Positions 16,801 through 25,049 of a DNA stretch of 64,000 nucleotides are shown piece by piece. A program made the position numbers and the translations under genes. Each line of letters starts with the position of its first letter. Positions within the stretch are counted from its first letter, which is position 1. This DNA is from G963662675 sp963676845. Lineage in GTDB: Bacteria; Bacteroidota; Bacteroidia; Bacteroidales; Prolixibacteraceae. The stretch covers positions 73,747-137,746 of the forward strand of contig CAXXKK010000034.1 of the NCBI GenBank assembly GCA_963676845.2, in the 5' to 3' direction. The notes beneath the pieces are model-generated. The model searched no databases, had not been told where the DNA came from, and was given only the letters and a program-made list of their open reading frames with translations.

Positions 16801-19800
16801 CTTGCACGTTAAATGTAACCTCGTCTGTATTTCCGGAGTCATCGGTCACCGTAAGAGTTACTGTATTAGTTGATCCCGAAATAATTGTACCCGCAGCAGG
16901 GGTTTGAGTGATATCGAGGTTATTGTCACAGTTGTCTGTAGCACTAACATCCCCGGTATAATCAGGCAGATTTGCATCACATCCAGCGTTTGCATAAATT
17001 GATTTATCATTATGTGTCGATGTAATCGTGGGGGCTGTGTCTTCAACAACTTGCACGTTAAATGTAACCTCGTCTGTATTTCCAGAGTCATCGGTTGCCG
17101 TAAGAGTTACTGTATTGTTTATTCCCGAAATAATCGTCCCCGCAGCAGGGTTTTGAGTGATATCGAGGTTATTGTCACAGTTGTCTGTAGCAGTAACATC
17201 CCCGGTATAATCAGGCAGATTTGCATCACATCCGGCATTAGCATTAATTGATTCGTCATTATGTGTTGAAGTAATTGTAGGGTCTGTGTTATCAATAACT
17301 TGCACGTTAAATGTAACCTCGTCTGTATTTCCAGAGTCATCGGTCACTGTAAGAGTTACAGTATTGTTTATTCCCGAAATAATCGTCCCCGCAGCAGGGT
17401 TTTGAGTGATATCGAGGTTATTGTCACAGTTATCCGTAGCAGTAACATCCCCGGTATAATCAGGCAGATTTGCATCACATCCAGCGTTTGCATAAATTGA
17501 TTTATCATTATGTGTCGATGTAATCGTGGGGTCTGTGTTTTCAACAACTTCCACGTTAAATGTAACCTCGTCTGTATTTCCAGCATCGTCAGTAACAGTA
17601 AGAGTTATTGTATTAGTTGATCCCGAAATAATTGTACCCGCAGCAGGGTTTTGAGTGATATCGAGGTTATTGTCACAGTTATCCGTAGCAGTAACATCCC
17701 CGGTATAATCAGGCAGATTTGCATCACATCCAGCGTTTGCATTAATTGACTCGTCATTATGTGTTGAGGTGATTGTAGGGTCTGTGTTATCAACAACAGC
17801 AACGTTAAATGTAATCTCGTCTGTATTTTCAGCATCGTCAGTAACAGTAAGAGTTACAGTATTGTTTATTCCTGAAATAATTGTACCCGCAGCAGGGTTT
17901 TGAGTGATATCGAGGTTATTGTCACAGTTATCCGTAGCAGTAACATCCCCGGTATAATCAGGCAGATTTGCTTGACAATTAGCATTTGCATAGATTGATT
18001 CGTCATTATGTGCTGAAGTGATTGTAGGGTCTGTGTTATCAATAACTTGCACGTTAAATGTAACCTGATCTGTATTTCCAGAGTCATCGGTCACCGTAAG
18101 AGTTACTGTATTAGTTGATCCCGAAATAACCGTACCCGCAGCAGGGTTTTGAGTGATATCGAGGTTATTGTCACAGTTATCTGTAGCAGTAACATCCCCG
18201 GTATAATCAGGCAGATTTGCTTGACAATTAGCATTTGCATAGATTGATTTATCATTGTGTGTTGAAGTGATTGTAGGGTCTGTGTTTTCAACAACTTCTA
18301 CGTTAAAAGAAACTATATCTGTATTTCCAGTATCGTCAGTCACCGTAAGAGTTACTGTATTAGTTGATCCCGAAATAATCGTCCCAGCAATAGGGTTTTG
18401 AGTGATTGTCAGGTTATTGTCACAGTTGTCTGTAGCAGTAACATCCCCGGTATAATCAGGCAGATTTGCATCACACCCAGCGTTTGCATTAATTGATTCG
18501 TCATTATGTGTTGAGGTGATTGTAGGGTCTGTGTTATCAACAACAGCAACGTTGAATGTAATCTCATCTGTATTTCCGGAGTCATCGGTCGCCGTAAGAG
18601 TTACAGTATTGTTTATTCCTGAAATAATCGTACCCGCAGCAGGGGTTTGAGTAATTGTCAGGTTATTGTCACAGTTATCCGTAGCAGTAACATCCCCGGT
18701 ATAATCAGGCAGATTTGCATCACACCCAGCGTTTGCATTAATTGATTCGTCATTATGTGTTGAGGTGATTGTAGGGTCTGTGTTATCAACAACTTGTACG
18801 TTAAATGTAACCTGATCTGTATTCCCAGCATCGTCAGTAACAGTAAGTGTTATTGTATTAGTTGATCCTGAAATAATCGTTCCCGCAGCAGGATTTTGAG
18901 TGATATCGAGGTTGTTGTCACAATTATCAGTTGCAATTACACTTCCAATATAATCGGGTAAACTTGCCTCGCAGTTTGATTCCGCATCTATAGATTTGTC
19001 GTTGTGTATTGAAGTGATCACTGGTGCGGAGTTGTCAACAACAGCAACGTTGAATGACACTTCATCAAAATTCCCTGCATCGTCACTAACGGTAAGCGTT
19101 ACAGTATTTGATATCCCTGATATTGTTGTTCCAGCAATAGGGTTTTGAGTAATTGTCAGGTTATTGTCACAGTTATCCGTAGCTATGATCTCACTGGCGT
19201 AATCAGGTAAGCTTGCCTGGCAATTAACATTTGCATTAATTGATTTATCATTGTGTGTTGAGGTTATAACTGGGTCTGTATTATCAACAATCTGCACATT
19301 AAATGTAACCTCGTCTGTATTTCCGGAGTCATCGGTCGCCGTAAGCGTTACAGTATTGTTTATTCCTGAAATAATCGTACCCGCAGCAGGGTTTTGAGTA
19401 ATTGTTAGGTTATTGTCACAGTTGTCTGTTGCAGTGACATCCCCGGTATAATCAGGCAGATTTGCTTGACAATTAGCATTTGCATAGATCGATTTATCAT
19501 TATGTGTCGATGTGATTGTTGGGTCTGTATTATCAACAACAGCAACGTTGAATGACACTTCATCAATATTTCCAGCATCATCAGTAACGGTAAGCGTTAC
19601 AGTATTGTTTATTCCCGAAATAGTTGTACCTGCAGCGGGGTTTTGAGTAATTGTCAGGTTATTGTCACAGTTGTCCGTAGCAGTGACATCCCCGGTATAA
19701 TCTGGTAAGCTTGCCTGGCAATTAGCATTTGCATTAATTGATTCGTCATTATGTGTTGATGTAATCGTAGGGTTTGTATTGTCAATAACTTGTACGTTAA

Positions 19801-21727
19801 ATGTAACCTGATCTGTATTTCCAGCATCATCAGTAACGGTAAGAATTACAGTATTGTTTATTCCCGAAATAATCGTCCCAACAGCAGGATTTTGGGTAAT
19901 TGTCAGGTTATTGTCACAGTTGTCTGTTGCAGTGACATCCCCGGTATAATTTGGTAAGGTTGCCTGGCAATTAGCATTTGCATTTATAGATTTATTGTTG
20001 TGTGTTGAAGTTATAACAGGATCTGTATTATCAACAACAGCAACGTTGAATGACACTTCATCAATATTTCCAGCATCATCAGTAACGGTAAGCGTTACAG
20101 TATTGTTTATTCCTGAAATAATCGTTCCCGCAGCAGGATTTTGAGTAATTGTCAGATTATTGTCACAGTTGTCTGTAGCAGTTACATCCCCGGTATAATC
20201 TGGCAGATTTGTTTGACAATTAGCATTTGCATATATTGATTTATCATTGTGTGTTGACGTGATTGTAGGGTCTGTATTATCAACAACAGCAACATTGAAT
20301 GACACTTCATCAATATTTCCAGCATCATCAGCAACGGTAAGCGTTACAGTATTGTTTATTCCTGAAATAATCGTCCCCGCAACAGGGGTTTGAGTAATTG
20401 TCAGGTTATTGTCACAGTTATCCGTAGCAGTGACATCCCCGGTATAATCTGGCAGATTTGCCTGGCAATTAGCATTTGCATATATTGATTTATTATTGTG
20501 TGTTGAAGTGATTGTAGGGTCTGTATTATCAATAACTTGCACGTTAAATGTAACCTCGTCTGTATTTCCAGAGCCATCAGTAGCCGTAAGTGTTACAGTA
20601 TTGTTTATTCCCGAAATAATCGTACCCGCAGCAGGGTTTTGAGTAATTGTCAGGTTATTGTCACAGTTGTCTGTCGCAGTGACATCCCCGGTATAATCTG
20701 GTAGATTTGCCTGACAATTAGCATTTGCATTTATAGATTTATTGCTGTGTGATGAAGTTATAACAGGGTCTGTTGTGTCTTGAATAGTTATTGTTTGTGT
20801 ATGTGTTCTTGTATTGCCACAATTGTCTTCAGCTATCCATGTTCTTGTTAGAATGTAATTATTGTTATTTATGCCATCAGTACGAGTTTGGTTATATGAA
20901 ACAGAAGGATTTGGGTCACAGTTGTCACTTGCTGTTAATGTAGGGGGAGGAGGTATTGCATCATCGCATTCAAGTATGGTGTTTGCTGGAAGTGCTTCGT
21001 TAAATGAGGGATCTACATTGTCAAATATTGTAAAATAAGCATAGGTGGTTGCTTTTTTCCCACATTCATCTTCTGCGGTAAATGTAACTTCAACTGTTTC
21101 ATTGCAAACTAAACCACTTGGAGGAGTGTAGCTATATGTTATGGTAGGATTTGGATCACAGTTATCTATAGCATATGCTATAGAAGCCCAATCGTTAACA
21201 GTATTACTGTCATAGCAGTCAAATATTGCATTTTCAGGTAATGAGATTTGAGGCGTAAAATTATCTCTTACATATATTTTTTGAATACATGTAACCGTGT
21301 TCGGTTGACTGTCATGCACCGTAAAAGTTCGTTCTACTTCGACAGGACACTGAGTGCTAATAACGACATCAATATAAGTAATTGATGTAACTGCGAAATC
21401 ACTTGTGATTGTTCCACCTGCATTTGTAAATTGAGCTTCAGTTATTGATTGAATTGTTGTAGAAAAATCAAAGCCTGTTGCTAAAGCCGTAATTTCGTCT
21501 GTATTACATCCTTCTAGAGTTTTGTTGGGTGGACAGTTGATTGCCAGTGCAGCTGCTGTGTTATTATTGGATAATTCCGGTTCAAATGTAGTTTTTTCTG
21601 ATTTGTTCTTTTCATTTAGATGAATTCCAAAATCATCATAAATGCGATATTTGCTAAATAATTCTCCAGACCATGAAGAAAAACTAATACTAAAAAATAG
21701 TACGATGAGGTATAGTTGTTTGGTCAT
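13844..21727 (-). CDS. Giant HYR-repeat surface adhesin with type B T9SS C-terminal domain
   Basis: This 2627-residue protein starts with a signal peptide (LYLIVLFFSISFSSWSG). The N-terminal part (to about residue 320) holds diverse Cys-containing HYR-like modules. Next come about 20 tandem units of 83 residues (consensus DNTDPTITSTHND, two Cys per unit, TDNCDNN, SGINNTVTLTVTDD). Degenerate HYR modules follow, then a DUF11 module (DLAVRKEVDNRYVENGDQ) and a gliding-motility type B CTD (IPEIFTPNGDGIQDNLQI ... AATYFYILDLKDG). It should be exported by the type IX system and displayed on the surface as a long fibre. The paired Cys may form a disulfide in each unit and the acidic loops may bind Ca; both are inferred. 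Partner genes are porP/sprF and ompA just downstream. Confidence 0.93.
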   Translation of the reverse strand: MTKQLYLIVLFFSISFSSWSGELFSKYRIYDDFGIHLNEKNKSEKTTFEPELSNNNTAAALAINCPPNKTLEGCNTDEITALATGFDFSTTIQSITEAQFTNAGGTITSDFAVTSITYIDVVISTQCPVEVERTFTVHDSQPNTVTCIQKIYVRDNFTPQISLPENAIFDCYDSNTVNDWASIAYAIDNCDPNPTITYSYTPPSGLVCNETVEVTFTAEDECGKKATTYAYFTIFDNVDPSFNEALPANTILECDDAIPPPPTLTASDNCDPNPSVSYNQTRTDGINNNNYILTRTWIAEDNCGNTRTHTQTITIQDTTDPVITSSHSNKSINANANCQANLPDYTGDVTATDNCDNNLTITQNPAAGTIISGINNTVTLTATDGSGNTDEVTFNVQVIDNTDPTITSTHNNKSIYANANCQANLPDYTGDVTATDNCDNNLTITQTPVAGTIISGINNTVTLTVADDAGNIDEVSFNVAVVDNTDPTITSTHNDKSIYANANCQTNLPDYTGDVTATDNCDNNLTITQNPAAGTIISGINNTVTLTVTDDAGNIDEVSFNVAVVDNTDPVITSTHNNKSINANANCQATLPNYTGDVTATDNCDNNLTITQNPAVGTIISGINNTVILTVTDDAGNTDQVTFNVQVIDNTNPTITSTHNDESINANANCQASLPDYTGDVTATDNCDNNLTITQNPAAGTTISGINNTVTLTVTDDAGNIDEVSFNVAVVDNTDPTITSTHNDKSIYANANCQANLPDYTGDVTATDNCDNNLTITQNPAAGTIISGINNTVTLTATDDSGNTDEVTFNVQIVDNTDPVITSTHNDKSINANVNCQASLPDYASEIIATDNCDNNLTITQNPIAGTTISGISNTVTLTVSDDAGNFDEVSFNVAVVDNSAPVITSIHNDKSIDAESNCEASLPDYIGSVIATDNCDNNLDITQNPAAGTIISGSTNTITLTVTDDAGNTDQVTFNVQVVDNTDPTITSTHNDESINANAGCDANLPDYTGDVTATDNCDNNLTITQTPAAGTIISGINNTVTLTATDDSGNTDEITFNVAVVDNTDPTITSTHNDESINANAGCDANLPDYTGDVTATDNCDNNLTITQNPIAGTIISGSTNTVTLTVTDDTGNTDIVSFNVEVVENTDPTITSTHNDKSIYANANCQANLPDYTGDVTATDNCDNNLDITQNPAAGTVISGSTNTVTLTVTDDSGNTDQVTFNVQVIDNTDPTITSAHNDESIYANANCQANLPDYTGDVTATDNCDNNLDITQNPAAGTIISGINNTVTLTVTDDAENTDEITFNVAVVDNTDPTITSTHNDESINANAGCDANLPDYTGDVTATDNCDNNLDITQNPAAGTIISGSTNTITLTVTDDAGNTDEVTFNVEVVENTDPTITSTHNDKSIYANAGCDANLPDYTGDVTATDNCDNNLDITQNPAAGTIISGINNTVTLTVTDDSGNTDEVTFNVQVIDNTDPTITSTHNDESINANAGCDANLPDYTGDVTATDNCDNNLDITQNPAAGTIISGINNTVTLTATDDSGNTDEVTFNVQVVEDTAPTITSTHNDKSIYANAGCDANLPDYTGDVSATDNCDNNLDITQTPAAGTIISGSTNTVTLTVTDDSGNTDEVTFNVQVIDNTDPTITSTHNDESINANSGCDANLPDYTGDVTATDNCDNNLDITQNPAAGTIISGINNTVTLTATDDSGNTDEVTFNVQVVEDTAPTITSTHNDKSIYANAGCDANLPDYTGDVTATDNCDNNLDITQTPAAGTIISGSTNTVTLTVTDDSGNTDEVTFNVQVIDNTDPTITSTHNDESINANSGCDANLPDYTGDVTATDNCDNNLDITQTPAAGTIISGINNTITLTVTDDAGNTDEVTFNVEVTDNTNPIITSTHNNQNIDSGTNCQVPLPDYTGDVTATDNCDNNLTITQNPAIGTTISGANNTVTLTVTDDAGNIGEVTFNVAVIDNVNPTLFLPPTNLTLSHIDNTAIATWAHTASATDNCDGSVNVTHSYGTTVTNNTLTVRFRATDSSGNTTTRYKDITINDNSDPVITLPATNLEMECFNASEINLWAKTATATDNGASIPVYYSYNSPTSNCNQNIVVTFTSRDGNGNTATATKTVIVDDRSQPVITLPTTNLSLSCYEPSAIEAWANTASATDNCEGTVPVSYSIGAPTRSGSVEIIPVTFTATDECGNVASREKSFSVSDITTPSISCATPEDEYYLGETESVFTVSGSILDPINTSDNCPITVTNDYNFTGTLDGEQFSVGTTLVRWYVSDGIHERNCSYTVNVIDMIPPCIGCNNGISCSDIGNQVIQIEADESNYTNTGTLWDVTATDNVGVKSLEYELTGATTGTGTSLDGVTFEIGETTVTWTATDESDNQESCSFTVTIVNTTVDLAVRKEVDNRYVENGDQVTFTITVSNNSDDDAEDVTLTDILPSGYTYVSSITTIGSYNEETGIWLIGDLSANSDQTLYVTATVNLNGNYLNTAEVTGTNYDADLSNNISSDEIADFCELSIPEIFTPNGDGIQDNLQITCIERYPNATFTVFNRNGTTVYQKEHYGNSNIWGDDAWWDGSSNSKWTVGGEKLPAATYFYILDLKDGSEPRTGYIYLNN
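15799..20776 (-). repeat. About 20 tandem 249-bp coding repeats
   Basis: The adhesin gene contains about 20 in-frame 249-bp units. Alternating unit types (CDANLPDYTG with SINANAGC or SIYANAGC, and CQANLPDYTG) form a higher-order pattern. 16261-16758 and 16759-17256 are a 498-bp two-unit duplication in which I see only two base differences (16446/16944 and 16738/17236). The 3' side (low coordinates) is more homogeneous than the 5' side. Confidence 0.9.
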
Positions 21728-21811
21728 TGAGTTTTTAGTTTTTTATTGACAAGAGATGGCGGCTTTAATTCCAAAAAAATTAGTACGAAATTCTATCTTA
21801 TCTTTCTGTGT

Positions 21812-21819
21812 CAAAAATA
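21812..21819 (-). promoter_or_regulatory. -7 promoter box of adhesin gene
   Basis: TATTTTTG on the minus strand fits TAnnTTTG, 84 nt upstream of the adhesin start codon, so the leader would be about 75 nt. Confidence 0.4.
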
Positions 21820-22142
21820 AAAATACGCATTATTTTGTATACACATATAATAAAACGGCATAAAAATAAGGAATTACGTTATTGATAAGTATAAAATTGA
21901 ATAAAAACGTATGAATGTTAATATAGATAATTATAATATAAGGTGTGTAAGAATTTAAATATGTTTCTTTTCATAATGCTTCATAATATATATTATGAGT
22001 TTTTGTATGAGAATAAAATTAATTATACAGTTTTAGATGTAATATTTTTTGAACCCTTTCATAAGAAAGGGATAGTATTATTTCGGGATTTATATAAGTT
22101 TGTTCAAATATTTTCAGAGAAGAGAATAATTTTAAGGTTGAG
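21820..22142. other. AT-rich intergenic region with a small hairpin
   Basis: No supportable gene lies here. A perfect 7-bp hairpin CCCTTTC-ataa-GAAAGGG lies at 22054-22071, about 70 nt after the ntpK stop. It may mark the end of the V-ATPase transcript, although no proper U-run follows on the minus strand. An open frame from 21943 enters ntpK antisense and looks accidental. Confidence 0.4.
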
Positions 22143-22598
22143 CTATAAACTTACACTAATCAGGAATGTTGCAGCAAATGCTAAAATTGCATAAAGCTCA
22201 GGAAATACAGCGAGAACCATGGTTTTCCCAAAAATATCGTGACCGGAACCTATACCAGCAATACCATTTGCTGTAATGCCTCCCTGTATTAAAGCAGAGA
22301 AAAAGCCAACAAGTCCCATCATTAGCCCGGCAGCTAAAATTGCTACTCCCTGAAGCATTGTTGTTTCTGTTGAAATGACTCCTTGGTTGTTTAATACAAA
22401 GAAACCTGCAAATCCATAAAGACCTTGAGTTCCTGGCATGGCACTTAAAATCATGTAACTACCAAAAGCATCGGCGTTTTTCTTTAATGCTCCAACTGTG
22501 GCATTTCCACCTTTTGCAACTCCTACGGCGCTTCCAATACCCGAAAGAACCAGCATAATTGCTAAACCTACATATGAAAGTATTACTGCAGTTGTCAT
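22143..22598 (-). CDS. ntpK: V-type ATPase membrane rotor subunit K (c ring proteolipid)
   Basis: This 151-residue proteolipid has four transmembrane helices, the duplicated-hairpin form of the V-ATPase c subunit. The ion-carrying carboxylate is Glu134 in VFPELYAIL. Thr57-Gln58 in MPGTQGLYGF and Gln105 in ALIQGGI align with the Na+ ligands of Enterococcus hirae NtpK (Thr64, Gln65, Gln110, Glu139), so the ring probably binds Na+. The first hairpin lacks a carboxylate, as in other Na+ V-ATPases with one site per four-helix subunit. It is the last gene of the operon, 28 nt after subunit I. Na+ coupling is inferred from these residues. Confidence 0.93.
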   Translation of the reverse strand: MTTAVILSYVGLAIMLVLSGIGSAVGVAKGGNATVGALKKNADAFGSYMILSAMPGTQGLYGFAGFFVLNNQGVISTETTMLQGVAILAAGLMMGLVGFFSALIQGGITANGIAGIGSGHDIFGKTMVLAVFPELYAILAFAATFLISVSL

Positions 22599-22626
22599 AG
22601 TTTTTTCATTTTAAAGGGTGAATATT

Positions 22627-24435
22627 TTATATTATTTTTTCATGATGAATAGTTTCAAAAGGTTTGTATGCTTTCCCTCCACCAGTAAAACCTGCATTTT
22701 TATAAAACTCGACAAATGTTAGGCGGGCAGGGTGGATAAAAGATCCCAGAGATGCAATTAAGATATTCAGTGTATGTCCGACGAGGAGAAACACTACAAA
22801 AAATATTGGACCTAAAATTTTGGAAGCGGAGAGAATTTCCATTCCAATTTCATTGATGACAAATCCAAGGATGGCACTGGAAAGCCCCAGCGCAAAAAGC
22901 CTGATGTAAGACAATAGGTCACCAAATACTCCGGTGACTGTTGTGTAGATGCTCCATATTCCTTGTCCAATTCTGCCTCCAATTCCTGCATCTGGATCAC
23001 TAAAAAAGATGATAAAAAATCCACCAATTCCAAGGAGTACATATATGACTGTTTTACTGTAGCTTGCCATGCTTAGATTGATTAGTCCCATGTAAATAAG
23101 TCCACCAATCATGATGAAAAGCCACCCCAATGTATTTAGTGCGTATTTAAAACCGTGTTGACGTATTTGATTTGCAGCTTTGATACATTGCCCAAAAATG
23201 ATTTGAGCACCCCCTACAATTAATGCAAGGTTGAACATGCCAGTTGGGGCGAGGAAATATTTTTTCATGCCATCCACCCAGCTTATTTCAGATTCTATTA
23301 AATTGACTCCAAATGCAGTGCCTGAAATAGAACCCATGATAAATGTAGCTACTCCAAACCATTGAATGAGTGATAAATAAGGTTTAAATAGTTGGGGGGC
23401 TTTCATCTTGTAAAGGCCTGCTCCAATTACAAAAAGTAACCCATATCCTGCATCGCCCAGGCAAAAGCCAAAAAACAGCATGAAAAATGGTGCGAAGAAT
23501 ATGGTCAAATCAAGCTCGGAGTAGGAGGGAAGTGAAAATAAATCTCCAATGGGTTCAAATAATTTGCTGAATTTATTGTTCTGTAATAGCACTGGGGCAT
23601 GCTCTTTGGGCGTTGGTTTGCGTTCTATATGCAAAACACTACTTTCTTCCAGGTATTGATCTATCTGCTCTTTTTTATTTCGGGGAACCCAGCCTTCCAA
23701 AATCATTACTTTTTCATCGAGTTCTTTTCTTGTTTGCTGAGAGGCTTCTTCAAAACTAATGTCACTTTTAATTTTTCTACTTTCGTTTCTTAATAGTCTC
23801 AATGAAGATGAAGCGTACTCGTCAATTTGACGATTAATGTTTTCTATTTTTGTTTTTTGATTATCAATAGATCTTGTTATTTCTTCTAAAGAATGGTCAG
23901 GAAGTTTTATTTCGCTGGCTTCAATATTTGGTCTTAAATATCCGGGCTGAAGGATGATGAAGTAAACCTGATTCTTTTCTTCCCGAATTAATTCGGTGAG
24001 GTAGTTTTCTTTTATCTGATCATAGTTCTTCTTGTTCGAAATATAGAATCTTACCTGTAATCCTTTACTTCGGAGCTCCTGGATTACTTCTTTTGAGAAA
24101 TTACCCCATGGCTCAAGTTGTTTATATTCCTTTGTTTGTTCTGTTAACTCCTGAATAATAAGGTCATATAAATCTAACTTTTCATTTATGTCATCAACAA
24201 TTTTGTTGGGATCACCAGAAATAATTAACTCGCCTTCTTCAATTTCCCTTTTCTCCAGAATATTGATTGTTTGATCCAGTTTTTTGCATTGCTCCAGTTT
24301 TTCACTTAATCCTTCCAACTTCACATTTTCATTTTTAATGATATGAAGTACTCCTAATTCCTGTAAGTCTTTCAGGAAAAGAGGAAAGTCTTGGTGAAAT
24401 ACCAGCAGGCTATATTTAAACATGGGAACAATCAT
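22627..24435 (-). CDS. ntpI: V-type ATPase subunit I (a-type stator)
   Basis: This 602-residue protein has an N-terminal cytoplasmic coiled-coil half (to about residue 310) that would form the peripheral stalk. The membrane half has about seven to eight helices and starts at DLTIFFAPFFMLFFGFCLGDAGYGL, a typical subunit I signature. The ion half-channel region FGDLLSYIRLFALGLSSAILG carries the essential Arg, and the C-terminal FIHPARLTFVEFYKNAGFTGGGKAY is also conserved. It overlaps the 3' end of the subunit D gene by 4 nt. It sits against the K ring and conducts the ion. Confidence 0.95.
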   Translation of the reverse strand: MIVPMFKYSLLVFHQDFPLFLKDLQELGVLHIIKNENVKLEGLSEKLEQCKKLDQTINILEKREIEEGELIISGDPNKIVDDINEKLDLYDLIIQELTEQTKEYKQLEPWGNFSKEVIQELRSKGLQVRFYISNKKNYDQIKENYLTELIREEKNQVYFIILQPGYLRPNIEASEIKLPDHSLEEITRSIDNQKTKIENINRQIDEYASSSLRLLRNESRKIKSDISFEEASQQTRKELDEKVMILEGWVPRNKKEQIDQYLEESSVLHIERKPTPKEHAPVLLQNNKFSKLFEPIGDLFSLPSYSELDLTIFFAPFFMLFFGFCLGDAGYGLLFVIGAGLYKMKAPQLFKPYLSLIQWFGVATFIMGSISGTAFGVNLIESEISWVDGMKKYFLAPTGMFNLALIVGGAQIIFGQCIKAANQIRQHGFKYALNTLGWLFIMIGGLIYMGLINLSMASYSKTVIYVLLGIGGFFIIFFSDPDAGIGGRIGQGIWSIYTTVTGVFGDLLSYIRLFALGLSSAILGFVINEIGMEILSASKILGPIFFVVFLLVGHTLNILIASLGSFIHPARLTFVEFYKNAGFTGGGKAYKPFETIHHEKII

Positions 24436-25037
24436 AGCTCACTTTCGGCTTCTTGTGTTTGTCGTTTCTTAATTATTTTTTGTGCTGATTTTGAAAGGTT
24501 CTCTTCATCTTCCAAAAAGCGTTTAATTTTTCGTATTGCATTTTCATATTCCGGAATTTGAACTTTTTCATAGAGGTTTACTTTTTGGGTTGTCTTTCGT
24601 CTTGCCTGGTTTAAAAGCTCCATTTTTCGAAAAAAGAAATCACGTTCAATCGCAACAGAAACCAATTCTTTAGTTCTCTTTATTCCTTCGGGAAACCACT
24701 GTGGCGATCCGAAAAGGCTAAAATCATCAAGCTTGAAAAAGATTTCATCTAAAATCGGAGTCTTAACTCCTGCAACTGTTTTGGTTTGAGTCCTGACTTC
24801 GCCAATCGAAATGAGATCGGGAATAAATTCACCCCAAATGCCTGGTTTCCTGGAGTATCCTGCCATTTTCTGATTGAGCAGTTTATCCAGTTCGTTAAAT
24901 CTTTTTTTCGACTTGGACACCTCCAGACGCAATGCCATTTCCTTATTTTTTAAGGTTGGAAGTGCCCGAAGCCGAAGGTTCAATTGCTTGTTTAACCCTT
25001 GCAGGGCAATTTTGTTATATTGAAATTTTATTGCCAA
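24432..25037 (-). CDS. ntpD: V-type ATPase central stalk subunit D
   Basis: This 201-residue, mostly helical protein is the length of V-ATPase subunit D, the rotating central shaft. The N-terminus FQYNKIALQGLNKQLNLRLRALPTLKNKEMALRLEV and the C-terminal LLNQARRKTTQKVNLYEKVQIPEYENAIRKIKRFLEDEE match the family coiled coil. The stop overlaps the start of subunit I (ATGA type, 4 nt). Subunit F, which normally pairs with D in the shaft, has no recognisable gene in this operon. Confidence 0.93.
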   Translation of the reverse strand: MAIKFQYNKIALQGLNKQLNLRLRALPTLKNKEMALRLEVSKSKKRFNELDKLLNQKMAGYSRKPGIWGEFIPDLISIGEVRTQTKTVAGVKTPILDEIFFKLDDFSLFGSPQWFPEGIKRTKELVSVAIERDFFFRKMELLNQARRKTTQKVNLYEKVQIPEYENAIRKIKRFLEDEENLSKSAQKIIKKRQTQEAESEL

Positions 25038-25049
25038 TTTTTATTTTTA

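Noticed and set aside
16123..18294. A ladder of 60-79-codon open frames on both strands with repeated or identical translations
   Set aside because: They are frame shadows of the 249-bp adhesin repeats; their identity reflects the repeats, not genes.
15799..20776. Regular direct repeats that could be mistaken for a CRISPR array
   Set aside because: The period is 249 bp with no variable spacers, fully coding in one frame, and no cas genes are near.
22054..22071. Hairpin after ntpK as a strong terminator
   Set aside because: The stem is perfect, but no U-run follows on the minus strand, so it is mentioned only as a possible transcript end.
21943..22194. 83-codon plus-strand frame after the adhesin promoter region
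   Set aside because: Very AT-rich, no domain, and its end runs antisense into ntpK.
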